Below are positions 15,720-24,211 of a stretch of DNA of 64,000 nt, in pieces. Both the position numbers and the translations under genes were made by a program. Every line of letters starts with the position of its first letter. Position 1 is the stretch's first letter. The notes beneath the pieces were generated by a model. It was given only the letters and a program-made list of their open reading frames with translations, searched no databases and was not told where the DNA came from. Origin of the DNA: Hespellia stercorisuis DSM 15480 (GTDB lineage Bacteria > Bacillota > Clostridia > Lachnospirales > Lachnospiraceae); the NCBI RefSeq assembly GCF_900142165.1, contig NZ_FQZY01000013.1, positions 32,540 through 96,539 of the forward strand, given 5' to 3'.

Positions 15720-16079
15720 ATGCCAAGAAAACCACAGCGACCATGCCAGCATCCCGGCTGTCCGAAGCTGACAAGCGGTCTTTACTGCCCAGAGCATCAG
15801 CGACAGGCGGATTATCATTACAATCATTTCCAGCGTGAGCCGGAGACGAATAAAAGGTATGGTCGTGCGTGGAAGCGCATCCGCGACCGCTACATCAAGG
15901 CGCACCCGCTTTGTGAGGAATGTCAAAAGCAAGGCAGGCTGACACCCGCCGAGGAAGTGCATCACATCCTCCCGCTCAGTCACGGCGGCACCAACAACAC
16001 AAATAATCTGATGGCGCTGTGCAAGCCTTGCCACTCGCGTATCACCGTGGAGATGGGCGACCGCTGGCACGAACGGTGA
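15720..16079 (+). CDS. HNH endonuclease of the packaging module
   Basis: A 119-residue protein with CQHPGCPKLTSGLYCPEH (zinc finger), GRAWKRIRDRYIKAHPLCEE, and a classic HNH: EVHHILPLSHGG, then NTNNLMALCKPCHSRIT. Proteins like this sit next to terminases in HK97-like phages and are needed for cos cleavage and packaging. It starts at ATG 15720 with GAGGAGGTGA just upstream and is separated from TerS by about 190 non-coding bases. Confidence 0.92.
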   Translation: MPRKPQRPCQHPGCPKLTSGLYCPEHQRQADYHYNHFQREPETNKRYGRAWKRIRDRYIKAHPLCEECQKQGRLTPAEEVHHILPLSHGGTNNTNNLMALCKPCHSRITVEMGDRWHER

Positions 16080-16106
16080 GGTCTGTATCACATTTTGATA
16101 CAGACC
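16080..16106. repeat. Perfect 11-bp inverted repeat between HNH and TerS genes
   Basis: GGTCTGTATCA (16080-16090) and TGATACAGACC (16096-16106) flank a 5-base spacer. There is no T-run on either side, so it is not a normal terminator. It could be a protein-binding site, or part of cos or another packaging signal, given its place between the HNH and terminase genes. The following 160 bases contain no gene. Confidence 0.5.
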
Positions 16107-16271
16107 AAAACATAATCACTTTGATCGAAAATATATTCACTCGGTCTTTGCCCCGGTGGGGGCATCTAAATCCTCAAAACTTTTAAAGGCGGACAGCGGC
16201 GTAGGGCTTCGTGTTGAAAAACGCAGTTTCAAAGGGTTGAATAGCCCAAGTTAAAAAGGAGTGTGATGAAT

Positions 16272-16823
16272 ATGGCAAAAGACGGCACCTGTAGAGGCGG
16301 TGCCAGAGTAGGTGCTGGCGCCAAAAAGAAGCCTCTCGCCGATAAAATATCCGCCGGTAATCCGGGTGGCAGGAAGCTGACGGTGATGGAGTTCACTGAT
16401 GCGCCCGCGCTCGAAGGCTATGAAATGCCGGAGCCGAACAAGATGCTTTCGGCGGAGCAAAAGGATGGTACGACGCTTGCCGCTGGTGAAATATATAAAA
16501 ACACATGGACATGGCTAAATGCGCGTGGCTGCGCGGCGCTGGTTTCCCCACAGCTTCTGGAACGTTACGCCATGAGTGTGGCGCGTTGGATTCAATGCGA
16601 GGAAGCGGTGTCGAGTTTCGGTTTCTTGGCGCGGCATCCTACCACCGGAAACGCAATACAAAGCCCATATGTAGCGATGGGACAAAACTACATGAGCCAG
16701 ACCAACCGCCTGTGGTATGAGATCTTCCAGATTGTAAAGGAAAACTGCACCGGCGAATACAGCGGCGCGAATCCGCAGGATGATGTTATGGAGCGCCTGC
16801 TTACTGCGAGGAGGGGTAAATAG
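16272..16823 (+). CDS. Terminase small subunit, P27 family
   Basis: A 183-residue P27-type TerS: a basic Gly-rich start (GGARVGAGAKKKPLADKIS, then GNPGGRKL), LSPQLLERYAMSVARWIQ-like helices (VSPQLLERYAMSVARWIQCE) and GQNYMSQTNRLWYEIFQI. It recognises phage DNA and loads it onto TerL. Unusually, TerL is not the next gene: 5.7 kb of methylation and small genes intervene. ATG 16272 is spaced 10 bases from AAAGGAG; ATG 16266 is the alternative. Confidence 0.85.
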   Translation: MAKDGTCRGGARVGAGAKKKPLADKISAGNPGGRKLTVMEFTDAPALEGYEMPEPNKMLSAEQKDGTTLAAGEIYKNTWTWLNARGCAALVSPQLLERYAMSVARWIQCEEAVSSFGFLARHPTTGNAIQSPYVAMGQNYMSQTNRLWYEIFQIVKENCTGEYSGANPQDDVMERLLTARRGK

Positions 16824-18154
16824 TGGACATACGGACATTAAAGCTGTTGGACTTGAATCCTGCAAAATATAACCCTCGCAAAGAGCTAAAGCCGGGCGAC
16901 ACAGAGTTTGAAAAGCTCAAGCGGTCTATCGAGAGCTTCGGATACGTCGAGCTCATCGTCGTAAACGAGGCGACGGGCTTCACGGTCATTTCTGGGCATC
17001 AGCGGCTTTCGGTTTTGAAAGCACTCGGTTATGACAGCGTGGAGTGCATCGTGTTGAGCCTTGATGCCACCCGCGAAAAGGCGCTCAACATCGCCATGAA
17101 CAAAATCTCTGGCGAGTGGGACACGAAGAAGCTCGGAAATCTGCTGTCAGATTTGAAAGCTGAGGATTTCGACGTGACGCTGACCGGCTTCGATACCAGC
17201 GAGATCGGACTCATGCTCGGCGTCGATGATGAAATCGTTCAGGACGAAGTGCCGGAGATCGAGGCTGACGCTCCGACAATATGCCAGCCCGGAGACATTT
17301 TGCAACTCGGTCGGCACCGCTTGCTCTGCGGCAGAAGTACGGATAGAAACGATGTGGCGTTGCTCATGAATGGTCAACACAGTAAGCTGCTGTTCACCTC
17401 ACCGCCATACAGCGATATGCGTGAGTACAACGGCGGTAAAGACCTGTCTGTTGAAAGCATCGCGCAGTTTCTTCCGTGCTACGAACCGTACACGGCGCTG
17501 CAAGCGGTCAATCTCGGCATCCAGCGTAAGGACGGTGAGGTTTATCCCTACTGGAACGCCTACATCGACGCGGCAAAGCAGGTCGGGCTGAAGCTGCTGG
17601 CGTGGAATGTGTGGGACAAGCTCACCTGCGGCAGCGTCGGACAGCAGAAAGCCATGATACCAATTCGACACGAGTGGATTTTCTGCTTTGGCAAAGAGCC
17701 GGTGCCGGTGAATCCCACATGGCGCAAAAAGGAAGCCAGCATCTACTCCGGTGGTCGCTACAACAAAATCCGTCAGGCGGACGGCTCCTTTCGCATTGCG
17801 CGGCGCGGCAATGAAACCGGCGCGTTCAAAAAGATGGAGAGTCTGCTGGAGTTGCCAGAACAAACCAGCCTCGAATCAGTCACAAAACAGCTCAGTGAAA
17901 AAGGCAAAATTCGCGCCGAGCACCCCGCCACCTTTCCCGTGGCGCTGCCTTCGGAATACATCGTCGCATTCACCGACGAGGGCGACATCGTGGTTGAGCC
18001 GTTTGGCGGCGCGGGTACAACGCTTATCGCTTGTGAGCAGCTTGACCGTAGCTGCTACATTATGGAGCTCGACGCGCACTACTGCGACGTTATCATAAAA
18101 CGCTGGGAGAATTTCACCGGTAATACGGCTGTGAAAATAGAAAGGAAAAACTGA
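16823..18154 (+). CDS. ParB-like/DNA methyltransferase fusion 1 (TSPPY type)
   Basis: A 443-residue protein. An N-terminal ParB/Srx-like domain (YNPRKELKPGDTEFEKLKRS, then ISGHQRLSVLKALGY) is joined to a class-beta DNA amino-methyltransferase. The catalytic motif is TSPPYSDMREY (motif IV, about residue 193) and the SAM-binding motif is EPFGGAGTTLIACEQ (motif I, about residue 393). SPPY occurs in N4-cytosine and some N6-adenine enzymes, so the modified base is uncertain. The GTG start overlaps the TerS stop by one base. It probably protects phage DNA from host restriction. MetK follows after one base. Confidence 0.85.
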   Translation: MDIRTLKLLDLNPAKYNPRKELKPGDTEFEKLKRSIESFGYVELIVVNEATGFTVISGHQRLSVLKALGYDSVECIVLSLDATREKALNIAMNKISGEWDTKKLGNLLSDLKAEDFDVTLTGFDTSEIGLMLGVDDEIVQDEVPEIEADAPTICQPGDILQLGRHRLLCGRSTDRNDVALLMNGQHSKLLFTSPPYSDMREYNGGKDLSVESIAQFLPCYEPYTALQAVNLGIQRKDGEVYPYWNAYIDAAKQVGLKLLAWNVWDKLTCGSVGQQKAMIPIRHEWIFCFGKEPVPVNPTWRKKEASIYSGGRYNKIRQADGSFRIARRGNETGAFKKMESLLELPEQTSLESVTKQLSEKGKIRAEHPATFPVALPSEYIVAFTDEGDIVVEPFGGAGTTLIACEQLDRSCYIMELDAHYCDVIIKRWENFTGNTAVKIERKN

Positions 18155-18155
18155 T

Positions 18156-19340
18156 ATGACTACTTACAAAACCGCCGAAAGTGTATGCATGGGGCACCCG
18201 GATAAGCTGTGCGACCTCATCGCCGACAGCATTCTGGACGCCTGTCTTAGAAAAGATAAATCCGCTCGTGTCGCCTGTGAAGTAATGGCGACCAAGGGCA
18301 AAATCATCGTTGCGGGCGAAATCACCTGCGACGGCAAAGTGGATATCCGTTGGGAGGTGCGCGAAGTCCTCCGAAAGGTCGGCTACAATCCGTGGAAGTT
18401 TACTGTCTTTGTGTTCGTACACAAGCAGAGCGCTGACATCAGCGCAGGAGTGACCACTGCGCTCGAAGCCAGAAACGGCAGCGAGGAACGTTACGCTTCC
18501 ATCGGCTCTGGCGATCAAGGCACCGTTTACGGTTACGCCACCAACGAAACCCGCGAGATGCTGCCGCTTCCTCTGGTGTTGGCGCATCGTATTTGTAAAC
18601 GCGTAGATACCGTACGCAAGGATAAAATCGTGAAAGGCATTCTGCCGGACGGCAAGGCGCAGGTCACGGTCGAATACGAGGATGGAAAGCCGAAGCGTGT
18701 GAAAACAATCGTAGTTTCCGTTCAGCATGAAGCAAGCAAGACACAGGAACAGCTTTATTCGGATATCAAGCAGAACGTGCTCTGGCAGTGCTTCGATGAC
18801 TTTCCGTTTGATGATGACACAGAGATTTTCATCAATCCTTCCGGGCGATTCGTCGAGGGTGGTCCCGCTGCTGACACTGGCTTGACTGGTCGAAAGATGA
18901 TGGTGGATACCTACGGTGGGCTTGCTCTCCACGGCGGAGGAGCGTTCAGTGGCAAAGACCCAACGAAGGTCGACCGCAGCGGCGCTTATATGGCGCGGTA
19001 CATCGCAAAGAATATCGTCTGGAGCGGCCTCGCGGATAAATGCGGAGTCGCTCTTTCTTATGCCATTGGAAAGGCTGATCCCGTGGCTGTGGACATCGAT
19101 ACCTTTGGCACGAGCGCTCTTTCCAACGAGACTCTGCGTGAGATTATGATGTCCGTGTTCAATCTACGTCCGGCGGCGATCATCGAGAAACTGCGCCTGC
19201 GTAACGCCATCTACGAGGACACCGCGACCTACGGGCACTTCAATTCCTGCTTATTCCCGTGGGAGGATACCAGCATGAGGCTATACGACGAACTAAGAAA
19301 GGCGGCTGAAGCGTATGCAGATAGAAAAATTGAAAATTGA
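18156..19340 (+). CDS. metK: Phage-encoded S-adenosylmethionine synthetase
   Basis: A 394-residue full-length MetK: GHPDKLCDLIADSILDA (ATP/Met binding), GSGDQGTVYGYATNET, DTGLTGRKMMVDTYGG, and GGGAFSGKDPTKVDRSGAYM (P-loop-like). It makes SAM from ATP and methionine. It lies one base after one DNA methyltransferase and overlaps the next by 26 bases, so the cassette seems to supply its own methyl donor. No obvious truncation. This copy is distinct from the ICE metK at 44532 in codon use and sequence. Confidence 0.95.
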   Translation: MTTYKTAESVCMGHPDKLCDLIADSILDACLRKDKSARVACEVMATKGKIIVAGEITCDGKVDIRWEVREVLRKVGYNPWKFTVFVFVHKQSADISAGVTTALEARNGSEERYASIGSGDQGTVYGYATNETREMLPLPLVLAHRICKRVDTVRKDKIVKGILPDGKAQVTVEYEDGKPKRVKTIVVSVQHEASKTQEQLYSDIKQNVLWQCFDDFPFDDDTEIFINPSGRFVEGGPAADTGLTGRKMMVDTYGGLALHGGGAFSGKDPTKVDRSGAYMARYIAKNIVWSGLADKCGVALSYAIGKADPVAVDIDTFGTSALSNETLREIMMSVFNLRPAAIIEKLRLRNAIYEDTATYGHFNSCLFPWEDTSMRLYDELRKAAEAYADRKIEN

Positions 19341-20550
19341 GCAGCTTATCCCGTCTGACTACAATCCACGTAAAGACCTGAAGCCCGGTGATGCCGAATA
19401 CGATAAGCTCAAGCGCTCCATTGATCAGTTCGGCTACGTCGAGCCGCTCATATGGAATAAGACCACCGGGCGTGTCGTTGGCGGACATCAGCGTTTAAAG
19501 GTGCTCATCGATATGGGCATCACCGAGGTGGAATGTGTCGTCGTCGAGCTGACGGAGACAAAGGAAAAGGCGCTCAATGTGGCGCTCAATAAAATATCCG
19601 GCGATTGGGATAAAGATAAGCTGGCGCTGCTCATCGCTGACCTGCAAGGCTCTGATTTCGATGTTTCACTCACGGGCTTCGACCCGTCCGAACTGGATGA
19701 CCTATTCAAAAGCAACATCAAGGATGGTTTGCACGATGACAATTTTGATGTTGATGAAGAGCTCAAGCAGCCGCCGGTCACTAAGCTCGGCGACCTCTGG
19801 ACACTCGGTCGGCATCGGCTGGTTTGCGGAGACAGCACCAAAGCAGAAACTTTCGCCGTTCTTATGGATGACCGCAAGGCTAATCTGGTCATTACAGACC
19901 CGCCTTATAATGTAAACTACGAAGGCAGCGCCGGAAAAATCAAGAACGACAACATGGCAAACGATGCTTTTTACAATTTCCTGCTGGCAGCTTTTCAGAA
20001 CACTGAGGCGGTCATGGCGGATGACGCCAGCATATACGTTTTTCATTCCGACACCGAAGGACTAAATTTTAGAAGAGCCTTTTCGGATGCCGGTTTTTAT
20101 TTGTCCGGTTGCTGCATCTGGAAGAAGCAGTCGCTGGTGCTGGGGCGCTCCCCATATCAGTGGCAACACGAGCCTGTGCTATATGGCTGGAAGAAAACCG
20201 GCAAGCATCAGTGGTACAGTGGACGCAAGGAAACAACCATCTGGGAGTTCGACAAACCAAAGAAGAATGGCGACCACCCGACGATGAAGCCAATTCCGCT
20301 GCTGGCCTATCCTATTATGAACAGCAGCATGACAAACACGCTGGTGCTCGACCCCTTCGGTGGCTCTGGCTCCACGCTCATCGCCTGTGAACAGGCCGAC
20401 CGCTCCTGCGCCACCATTGAGCTTGACGAGAAGTTTTGCGATGTTATCGTCAAGCGGTATATCGAGCAGGTCGGTGCGGCGGAGAAGGTATCCGTCCAGC
20501 GTGACGGACTGACCTACTCCTACGCTGAAGTGGCTGTAAAATCGGACTGA
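19315..20550 (+). CDS. ParB-like/DNA methyltransferase fusion 2 (DPPY type)
   Basis: A 411-residue protein with the same architecture as the gene at 16823. The ParB-like N-terminus is YNPRKDLKPGDAEYDKLKRS, then VVGGHQRLKVLIDMG. The beta-class methyltransferase has TDPPYNVNYEG (motif IV, about residue 197) and DPFGGSGSTLIACEQ (motif I, about residue 345), so it is most likely N6-adenine-specific. The two fusions are clearly paralogous, yet their catalytic motifs differ, implying two different modified sites or bases. It is the third gene of the methylation cassette and overlaps metK. Confidence 0.88.
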   Translation: MQIEKLKIEQLIPSDYNPRKDLKPGDAEYDKLKRSIDQFGYVEPLIWNKTTGRVVGGHQRLKVLIDMGITEVECVVVELTETKEKALNVALNKISGDWDKDKLALLIADLQGSDFDVSLTGFDPSELDDLFKSNIKDGLHDDNFDVDEELKQPPVTKLGDLWTLGRHRLVCGDSTKAETFAVLMDDRKANLVITDPPYNVNYEGSAGKIKNDNMANDAFYNFLLAAFQNTEAVMADDASIYVFHSDTEGLNFRRAFSDAGFYLSGCCIWKKQSLVLGRSPYQWQHEPVLYGWKKTGKHQWYSGRKETTIWEFDKPKKNGDHPTMKPIPLLAYPIMNSSMTNTLVLDPFGGSGSTLIACEQADRSCATIELDEKFCDVIVKRYIEQVGAAEKVSVQRDGLTYSYAEVAVKSD

Positions 20551-20586
20551 ATCACACAAGCGCCGCCGCTTCTATTTGGTACATTT

Positions 20587-20636
20587 ACATCGCGGAATTG
20601 TCTTGCTATTTACAGGCTTTAGAGTGATATATGTAC
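20587..20636 (+). repeat. 50-bp phage element, copy 1 (putative shared promoter/operator)
   Basis: It shares the framework GCGGAATTG-CTTG with CTTTAGAGTGATATATGTA at fixed spacing with copies at 21981 and 38831. The outer parts are complementary (ATCGC with GTGAT). It fits a promoter with TTGCTA (20603-20608), 17 bases and GATATA (20626-20631). The gene at 20681 starts 45 bases downstream. Confidence 0.6.
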
Positions 20637-20680
20637 GTACAAAAGCCGAAGCATCGGCTCAAAGAAAGGCGGCAGACACT

Positions 20681-21541
20681 ATGAAAAACAAGGATTTTGA
20701 ACTCAGGTACAACCTGACCGGCAGCGACCGCAAGCGGCTCGTAACAGCGATTGCGGAGATTTTGAACAGCCCTGCAAAGTACAAAGGCGCTCCTTCCTTC
20801 GGCTATGAGGTGGACTACTTCACCATCGACAAGAATGGCACGATCAGCTTCGACGACCGCGCCGACAGCGAGGAAATCGAAAAGCTTATCGAGCGGCTGC
20901 ACGAGCAGGGCTTTGAAGCGGAACCGCGCTTCGAGGATTTGCATATGACCGAGGAAGAAGAACTGGGGCTTGGCAGACAGCACCGCGACCCGATTGGCGA
21001 AGATGGTATGCAGGCAAGCGATGTGCCGGATGAGGATATTGGGTTGGTCATCGAAATGCCCCGCTCCTCCTTTACCGACACTGCGCTCGAAAATCTCAAG
21101 CGGTTGGTGGAAAGCAAGAAAAGCCTCATAAGCAAGGCTCTCGGATGTAAAGACATCGACATTGACATTGTTGATGAGAAGGTACGGTTCCCGTGGTTTG
21201 AGGACGGTACCGACCCGGACGCGGTCAAGGCATACACACTTTTTATCACAGCGCTTTGCGAGATGGCAAAGACTCAAAAGCGCGTTACCGCAAAGGAAAA
21301 AGATACGGACAATGACAAGTACGCATTCCGCTGCTTTCTGCTCCGTCTGGGCTTCATTGGTGATGGGTACAAGGCGGCGCGAAAGATACTGCTCCGCAAC
21401 CTTTCTGGAAGCGGCGCATTCAAGAGCGGAAACCCGAAGGTGCAGGAACTGGTCGAGTGCATCAATGCAGACGCCGGTCTCTATGATGACGTGATGAGCC
21501 TGCAGGACAAGGAGGTGTCTGACGATGAGGTTTCCAAGTAA
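20681..21541 (+). CDS. Conserved phage/ICE protein often labelled virulence-related
   Basis: A 286-residue protein with an N-terminal beta-alpha domain (FELRYNLTGSDRKRLVTAIA, then FGYEVDYFTIDKNGTISFDD) and a C-terminal helical domain (YAFRCFLLRLGFIGDGYKA). It matches a family widespread in Clostridia prophages and ICEs whose virulence label has no functional basis that I know of. ATG 20681 has AAAGAAAGG upstream. It is the first gene after the 50-bp element and overlaps the next by 17 bases. Confidence 0.65.
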   Translation: MKNKDFELRYNLTGSDRKRLVTAIAEILNSPAKYKGAPSFGYEVDYFTIDKNGTISFDDRADSEEIEKLIERLHEQGFEAEPRFEDLHMTEEEELGLGRQHRDPIGEDGMQASDVPDEDIGLVIEMPRSSFTDTALENLKRLVESKKSLISKALGCKDIDIDIVDEKVRFPWFEDGTDPDAVKAYTLFITALCEMAKTQKRVTAKEKDTDNDKYAFRCFLLRLGFIGDGYKAARKILLRNLSGSGAFKSGNPKVQELVECINADAGLYDDVMSLQDKEVSDDEVSK

Positions 21542-21755
21542 GGAGCTGGTAGAGAGCCTCCGCAAGCGTTACCCGGTTGGGTGCCGTGTGGAGCTTGTCC
21601 GAATGGACGACCCGCAAGCACCACCAGTTGGCACCAAAGGCACCGTGCGCGGCGTGGACGACATCGGCTCGGTCATGGTGGCATGGGACAACGGCTGCGG
21701 CCTGTCCGTGGCTTACGGTGAGGACGCCTGCAAGGTGGTGAGCGGCGATGAGTGA
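21525..21755 (+). CDS. DUF4314 protein (phage copy)
   Basis: A 76-residue small beta-barrel-like protein of the DUF4314 family: YPVGCRVELVRMDDPQAPPV, then GTKGTVRGVDDIGSVMVAWD and NGCGLSV. The role is unknown. It overlaps both neighbours, marking a tight cluster of small genes between the methylation cassette and TerL. A related DUF4314 gene is in the ICE at 52760. Confidence 0.75.
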   Translation: MRFPSKELVESLRKRYPVGCRVELVRMDDPQAPPVGTKGTVRGVDDIGSVMVAWDNGCGLSVAYGEDACKVVSGDE

Positions 21756-21924
21756 AGCGGTCAAGGAGCAGATTCTCGCCATCCGCGACACTGGGCTGAC
21801 GAATATGTTCGATGTCCGCACGGTGCAGCACATCGCCAACGACAGGAGCTTCTACGAGCTTGTGGTGTATCTGGAGGAGCATCGATACGAATACGCGCAT
21901 TTCATTCTCACCGGCGAAGCGTAA
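21748..21924 (+). CDS. DUF5049-like small protein
   Basis: A 58-residue protein starting MSEAVKEQILAIRDTG, with TNMFDVRTVQHIAND and YLEEHRYEYAHFI. This pattern (regulatory-size, helical) is typical of DUF5049 proteins in phage and ICE small-gene clusters. The start ATG overlaps the DUF4314 stop by eight bases. Function unknown. Confidence 0.65.
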   Translation: MSEAVKEQILAIRDTGLTNMFDVRTVQHIANDRSFYELVVYLEEHRYEYAHFILTGEA

Positions 21925-21980
21925 ACTACACAATTCCGGCGGCGAAATTCGCTGTAAAGATCGTATAGTTTATGCTGGTA

Positions 21981-22030
21981 TATATCGCAGAATTGCCTTG
22001 CTATAGTGTGCTTTTAGAGCGATCATGTGT
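21981..22030 (+). repeat. 50-bp phage element, copy 2
   Basis: ATATCGCAGAATTGCCTTG, then CTTTTAGAGCGATCATGTGT, with the same spacing as copies 1 and 3. TTGCTA, 17 bases, GATCAT marks the same promoter-like core. It lies in a 135-base gene-free gap before the small gene at 22060. Confidence 0.6.
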
Positions 22031-22059
22031 ATGACAAAACAAAGGAGGCACACCCCACC

Positions 22060-22239
22060 ATGACAGACAAACAGTTGAAACAATCAAAAAGCCAGCTCCC
22101 GCAGGGCGAGCGCTTCGACCGAGCCTACAGCGCCTTTGAAGGCGGCATCAGACTGATTTCCAAGAAAGCCGACGGTTCGGAAACCCGCTACAAAGTACAC
22201 TTCGAAGCTGACGACAATGTTCGCATCGAACGGTTTTAA
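22060..22239 (+). CDS. Small conserved phage protein
   Basis: A 59-residue protein (MTDKQLKQSKSQLPQGERF, then YSAFEGGIRLISKKADGSET). It has no recognised domain; the C-terminal half looks like a short beta-sheet unit. ATG 22060 follows AAAGGAGG. It is the first gene downstream of 50-bp element copy 2. Confidence 0.55.
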   Translation: MTDKQLKQSKSQLPQGERFDRAYSAFEGGIRLISKKADGSETRYKVHFEADDNVRIERF

Positions 22240-22252
22240 GGAGGGAGCGACC

Positions 22253-22480
22253 ATGTGGAGAGAAGGAAGCCTGAAGGTTCACGACAGCATTTTTCACTAT
22301 TGGATGAAGCAGTATGACGAGGGTTCGCAGTTTGGCATCGAAGGCGGCAGAATCAGCAAGCTGATGCTCAAGCGGAACGGCGAGGTTGTTTGTAACTACG
22401 ACAGAGGCTGGGACATCGAGCCCGCCGACCCGGACACGCAGCTTGCATTGGAGATACTGCTTCAAGGTGAAAACCGCTAA
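22253..22480 (+). CDS. Small conserved phage protein
   Basis: A 75-residue protein (MWREGSLKVHDSIFHYWMKQ, then FGIEGGRISKLMLKRNGEVV and YDRGWDIEP). It belongs to a family of compact beta-strand proteins found beside terminases and in ICEs, function unknown. It starts at ATG 22253 after GGAGGGAG. Confidence 0.6.
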   Translation: MWREGSLKVHDSIFHYWMKQYDEGSQFGIEGGRISKLMLKRNGEVVCNYDRGWDIEPADPDTQLALEILLQGENR

Positions 22481-22595
22481 CCCGCACTAAATAAAATAGC
22501 CGAGGTCAGCCCTGCGTGGGGCTGTATCTCGTACAGATAGATTATGAAGGCACCGGAGGGTGTCTATTTTTATGCCCGAAAGGAGGCGGCGACCA

Positions 22596-24197
22596 TTGCG
22601 AAAACTGAAAAAGTACAAACAGACGCGCTTCAAAACGCAGGATTCGACCTATGACAAAGAAGCCGCCGACTACGCTGTGGCGTTCATAGAATCGCTCTGT
22701 CACACCAAAGGCACATGGGCCGGAAAGCCATTCGAGCTTATTGACTGGCAGGAACAAATTATCCGTGACATCTTTGGAACACTGAAACCCAACGGTTACC
22801 GGCAGTTCAATACGGCCTATGTGGAGATACCAAAGAAGATGGGCAAAAGTGAGCTCGCGGCTGCTGTCGCCCTGCTGCTGACCTGTGGCGACAACGAAGA
22901 ACGCGCCGAGGTTTATGGCTGTGCAGCTGACCGAAACCAAGCCTCCATCGTTTTCAATGTGGCGGCGGATATGGTGCGGATGTGTCCAGCTTTGTCGAAA
23001 CGTGTCAAAATTCTCGACGCTACCAAGCGGCTCATCTTCCAGCCGACCGGCAGTATCTATCAGGTGCTTTCGGCCGATGTTGGCAACAAGCACGGCTTCA
23101 ATACTCACGGCGTGGTGTTCGACGAGCTGCATACGCAACCGAATCGCAAGCTCTACGACGTAATGACCAAAGGCAGCGGCGATGCGAGAATGCAGCCGCT
23201 GTATTTTTTGATCACTACCGCCGGAGATAACCAGAACAGCATCTGCTGGGAGGTTCATCAAAAGGCGCTGGATATTATTGATGGAAGAAAGCATGACCCC
23301 ACCTTCTACCCAGTAATTTACGGCGCAGCGCAAGAAGATGATTGGACTGACCCCAAGGTGTGGAAGAAGGCAAATCCCTCTCTCGGCATCACAGTCGGCA
23401 TGGATAAGGTTAAGGCGGCGTTTGAATCAGCTCGGCAGAATCCCGCCGAGGAGAACAGTTTCCGGCAGCTTCGCCTCAACCAGTGGGTAAAACAAGCGGT
23501 TCGCTGGATGCCGATGGACAAATGGGATAAATGCGCTTTTGCCGTCGACGCGGAAGCTCTCGAAGGTCGTGTCTGTTACGGCGGACTTGACCTTTCCAGC
23601 AGCACCGACATCACGGCTTTTGTGCTTGTATTTCCACCCGGTGACGAGGATGACAAGTACTGCGTTCTGCCGTACTTCTGGATACCAGAGGATAATATCG
23701 ACCTGCGTGTTCGGCGCGACCATGTAAATTATGATGTTTGGAAAAAACAGGGCTTTCTGCAAACTACTGAGGGCAATGTGGTACATTACGGCTATATCGA
23801 GCAGTTCATTGAATCCCTCGGTGAGAAATACAACATCCGTGAGATAGCTTTTGACCGCTGGGGCGCTGTGCAAATGACGCAAAACCTCGAAACGCTCGGC
23901 TTCTCCGTCGTTCCTTTCGGACAAGGCTTTAAAGATATGTCTCCACCGACCAAGGAACTCATGAAGCTAACACTGGAGGAAAAAATCGCTCACGGCGGCC
24001 ACCCCATCTTACGCTGGATGATGGACAACATATATATCCGCACCGACCCTGCAGGAAATATCAAGGCGGACAAGGAGAAATCAACCGAAAAGATAGACGG
24101 CGCGGTCGCTACCATTATGGCGCTCGACCGTGCAATTCGGTGCGGTAACGATTCGGGCGAGAGTGTTTATGACAAACGCGGTTTGCTCATTTGGTAA
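22596..24197 (+). CDS. Terminase large subunit (HK97-type)
   Basis: About 533 residues. The N-terminal packaging ATPase has an IPKKMGKSELAAA Walker A variant and VVFDELHTQPN Walker B. The C-terminal RNase H-like nuclease has YGGLDLSSSTDITAF and, near the end, EKSTEKIDGAVATIMALDRA. It cuts and packages phage DNA into procapsids. I prefer the TTG start at 22596, nine bases after AGGAGG (22581-22586), over the upstream in-frame ATG at 22572, which has no site. It is followed closely by the portal gene. Confidence 0.93.
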   Translation: MRKLKKYKQTRFKTQDSTYDKEAADYAVAFIESLCHTKGTWAGKPFELIDWQEQIIRDIFGTLKPNGYRQFNTAYVEIPKKMGKSELAAAVALLLTCGDNEERAEVYGCAADRNQASIVFNVAADMVRMCPALSKRVKILDATKRLIFQPTGSIYQVLSADVGNKHGFNTHGVVFDELHTQPNRKLYDVMTKGSGDARMQPLYFLITTAGDNQNSICWEVHQKALDIIDGRKHDPTFYPVIYGAAQEDDWTDPKVWKKANPSLGITVGMDKVKAAFESARQNPAEENSFRQLRLNQWVKQAVRWMPMDKWDKCAFAVDAEALEGRVCYGGLDLSSSTDITAFVLVFPPGDEDDKYCVLPYFWIPEDNIDLRVRRDHVNYDVWKKQGFLQTTEGNVVHYGYIEQFIESLGEKYNIREIAFDRWGAVQMTQNLETLGFSVVPFGQGFKDMSPPTKELMKLTLEEKIAHGGHPILRWMMDNIYIRTDPAGNIKADKEKSTEKIDGAVATIMALDRAIRCGNDSGESVYDKRGLLIW

Positions 24198-24211
24198 GGA
24201 GGTAAAAGCCT

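Noticed and set aside
16107..16265. Possible small gene between the inverted repeat and TerS
   Set aside because: Stops interrupt all frames on the plus strand and no ribosome-binding site precedes any start. It looks like a non-coding packaging-region spacer.
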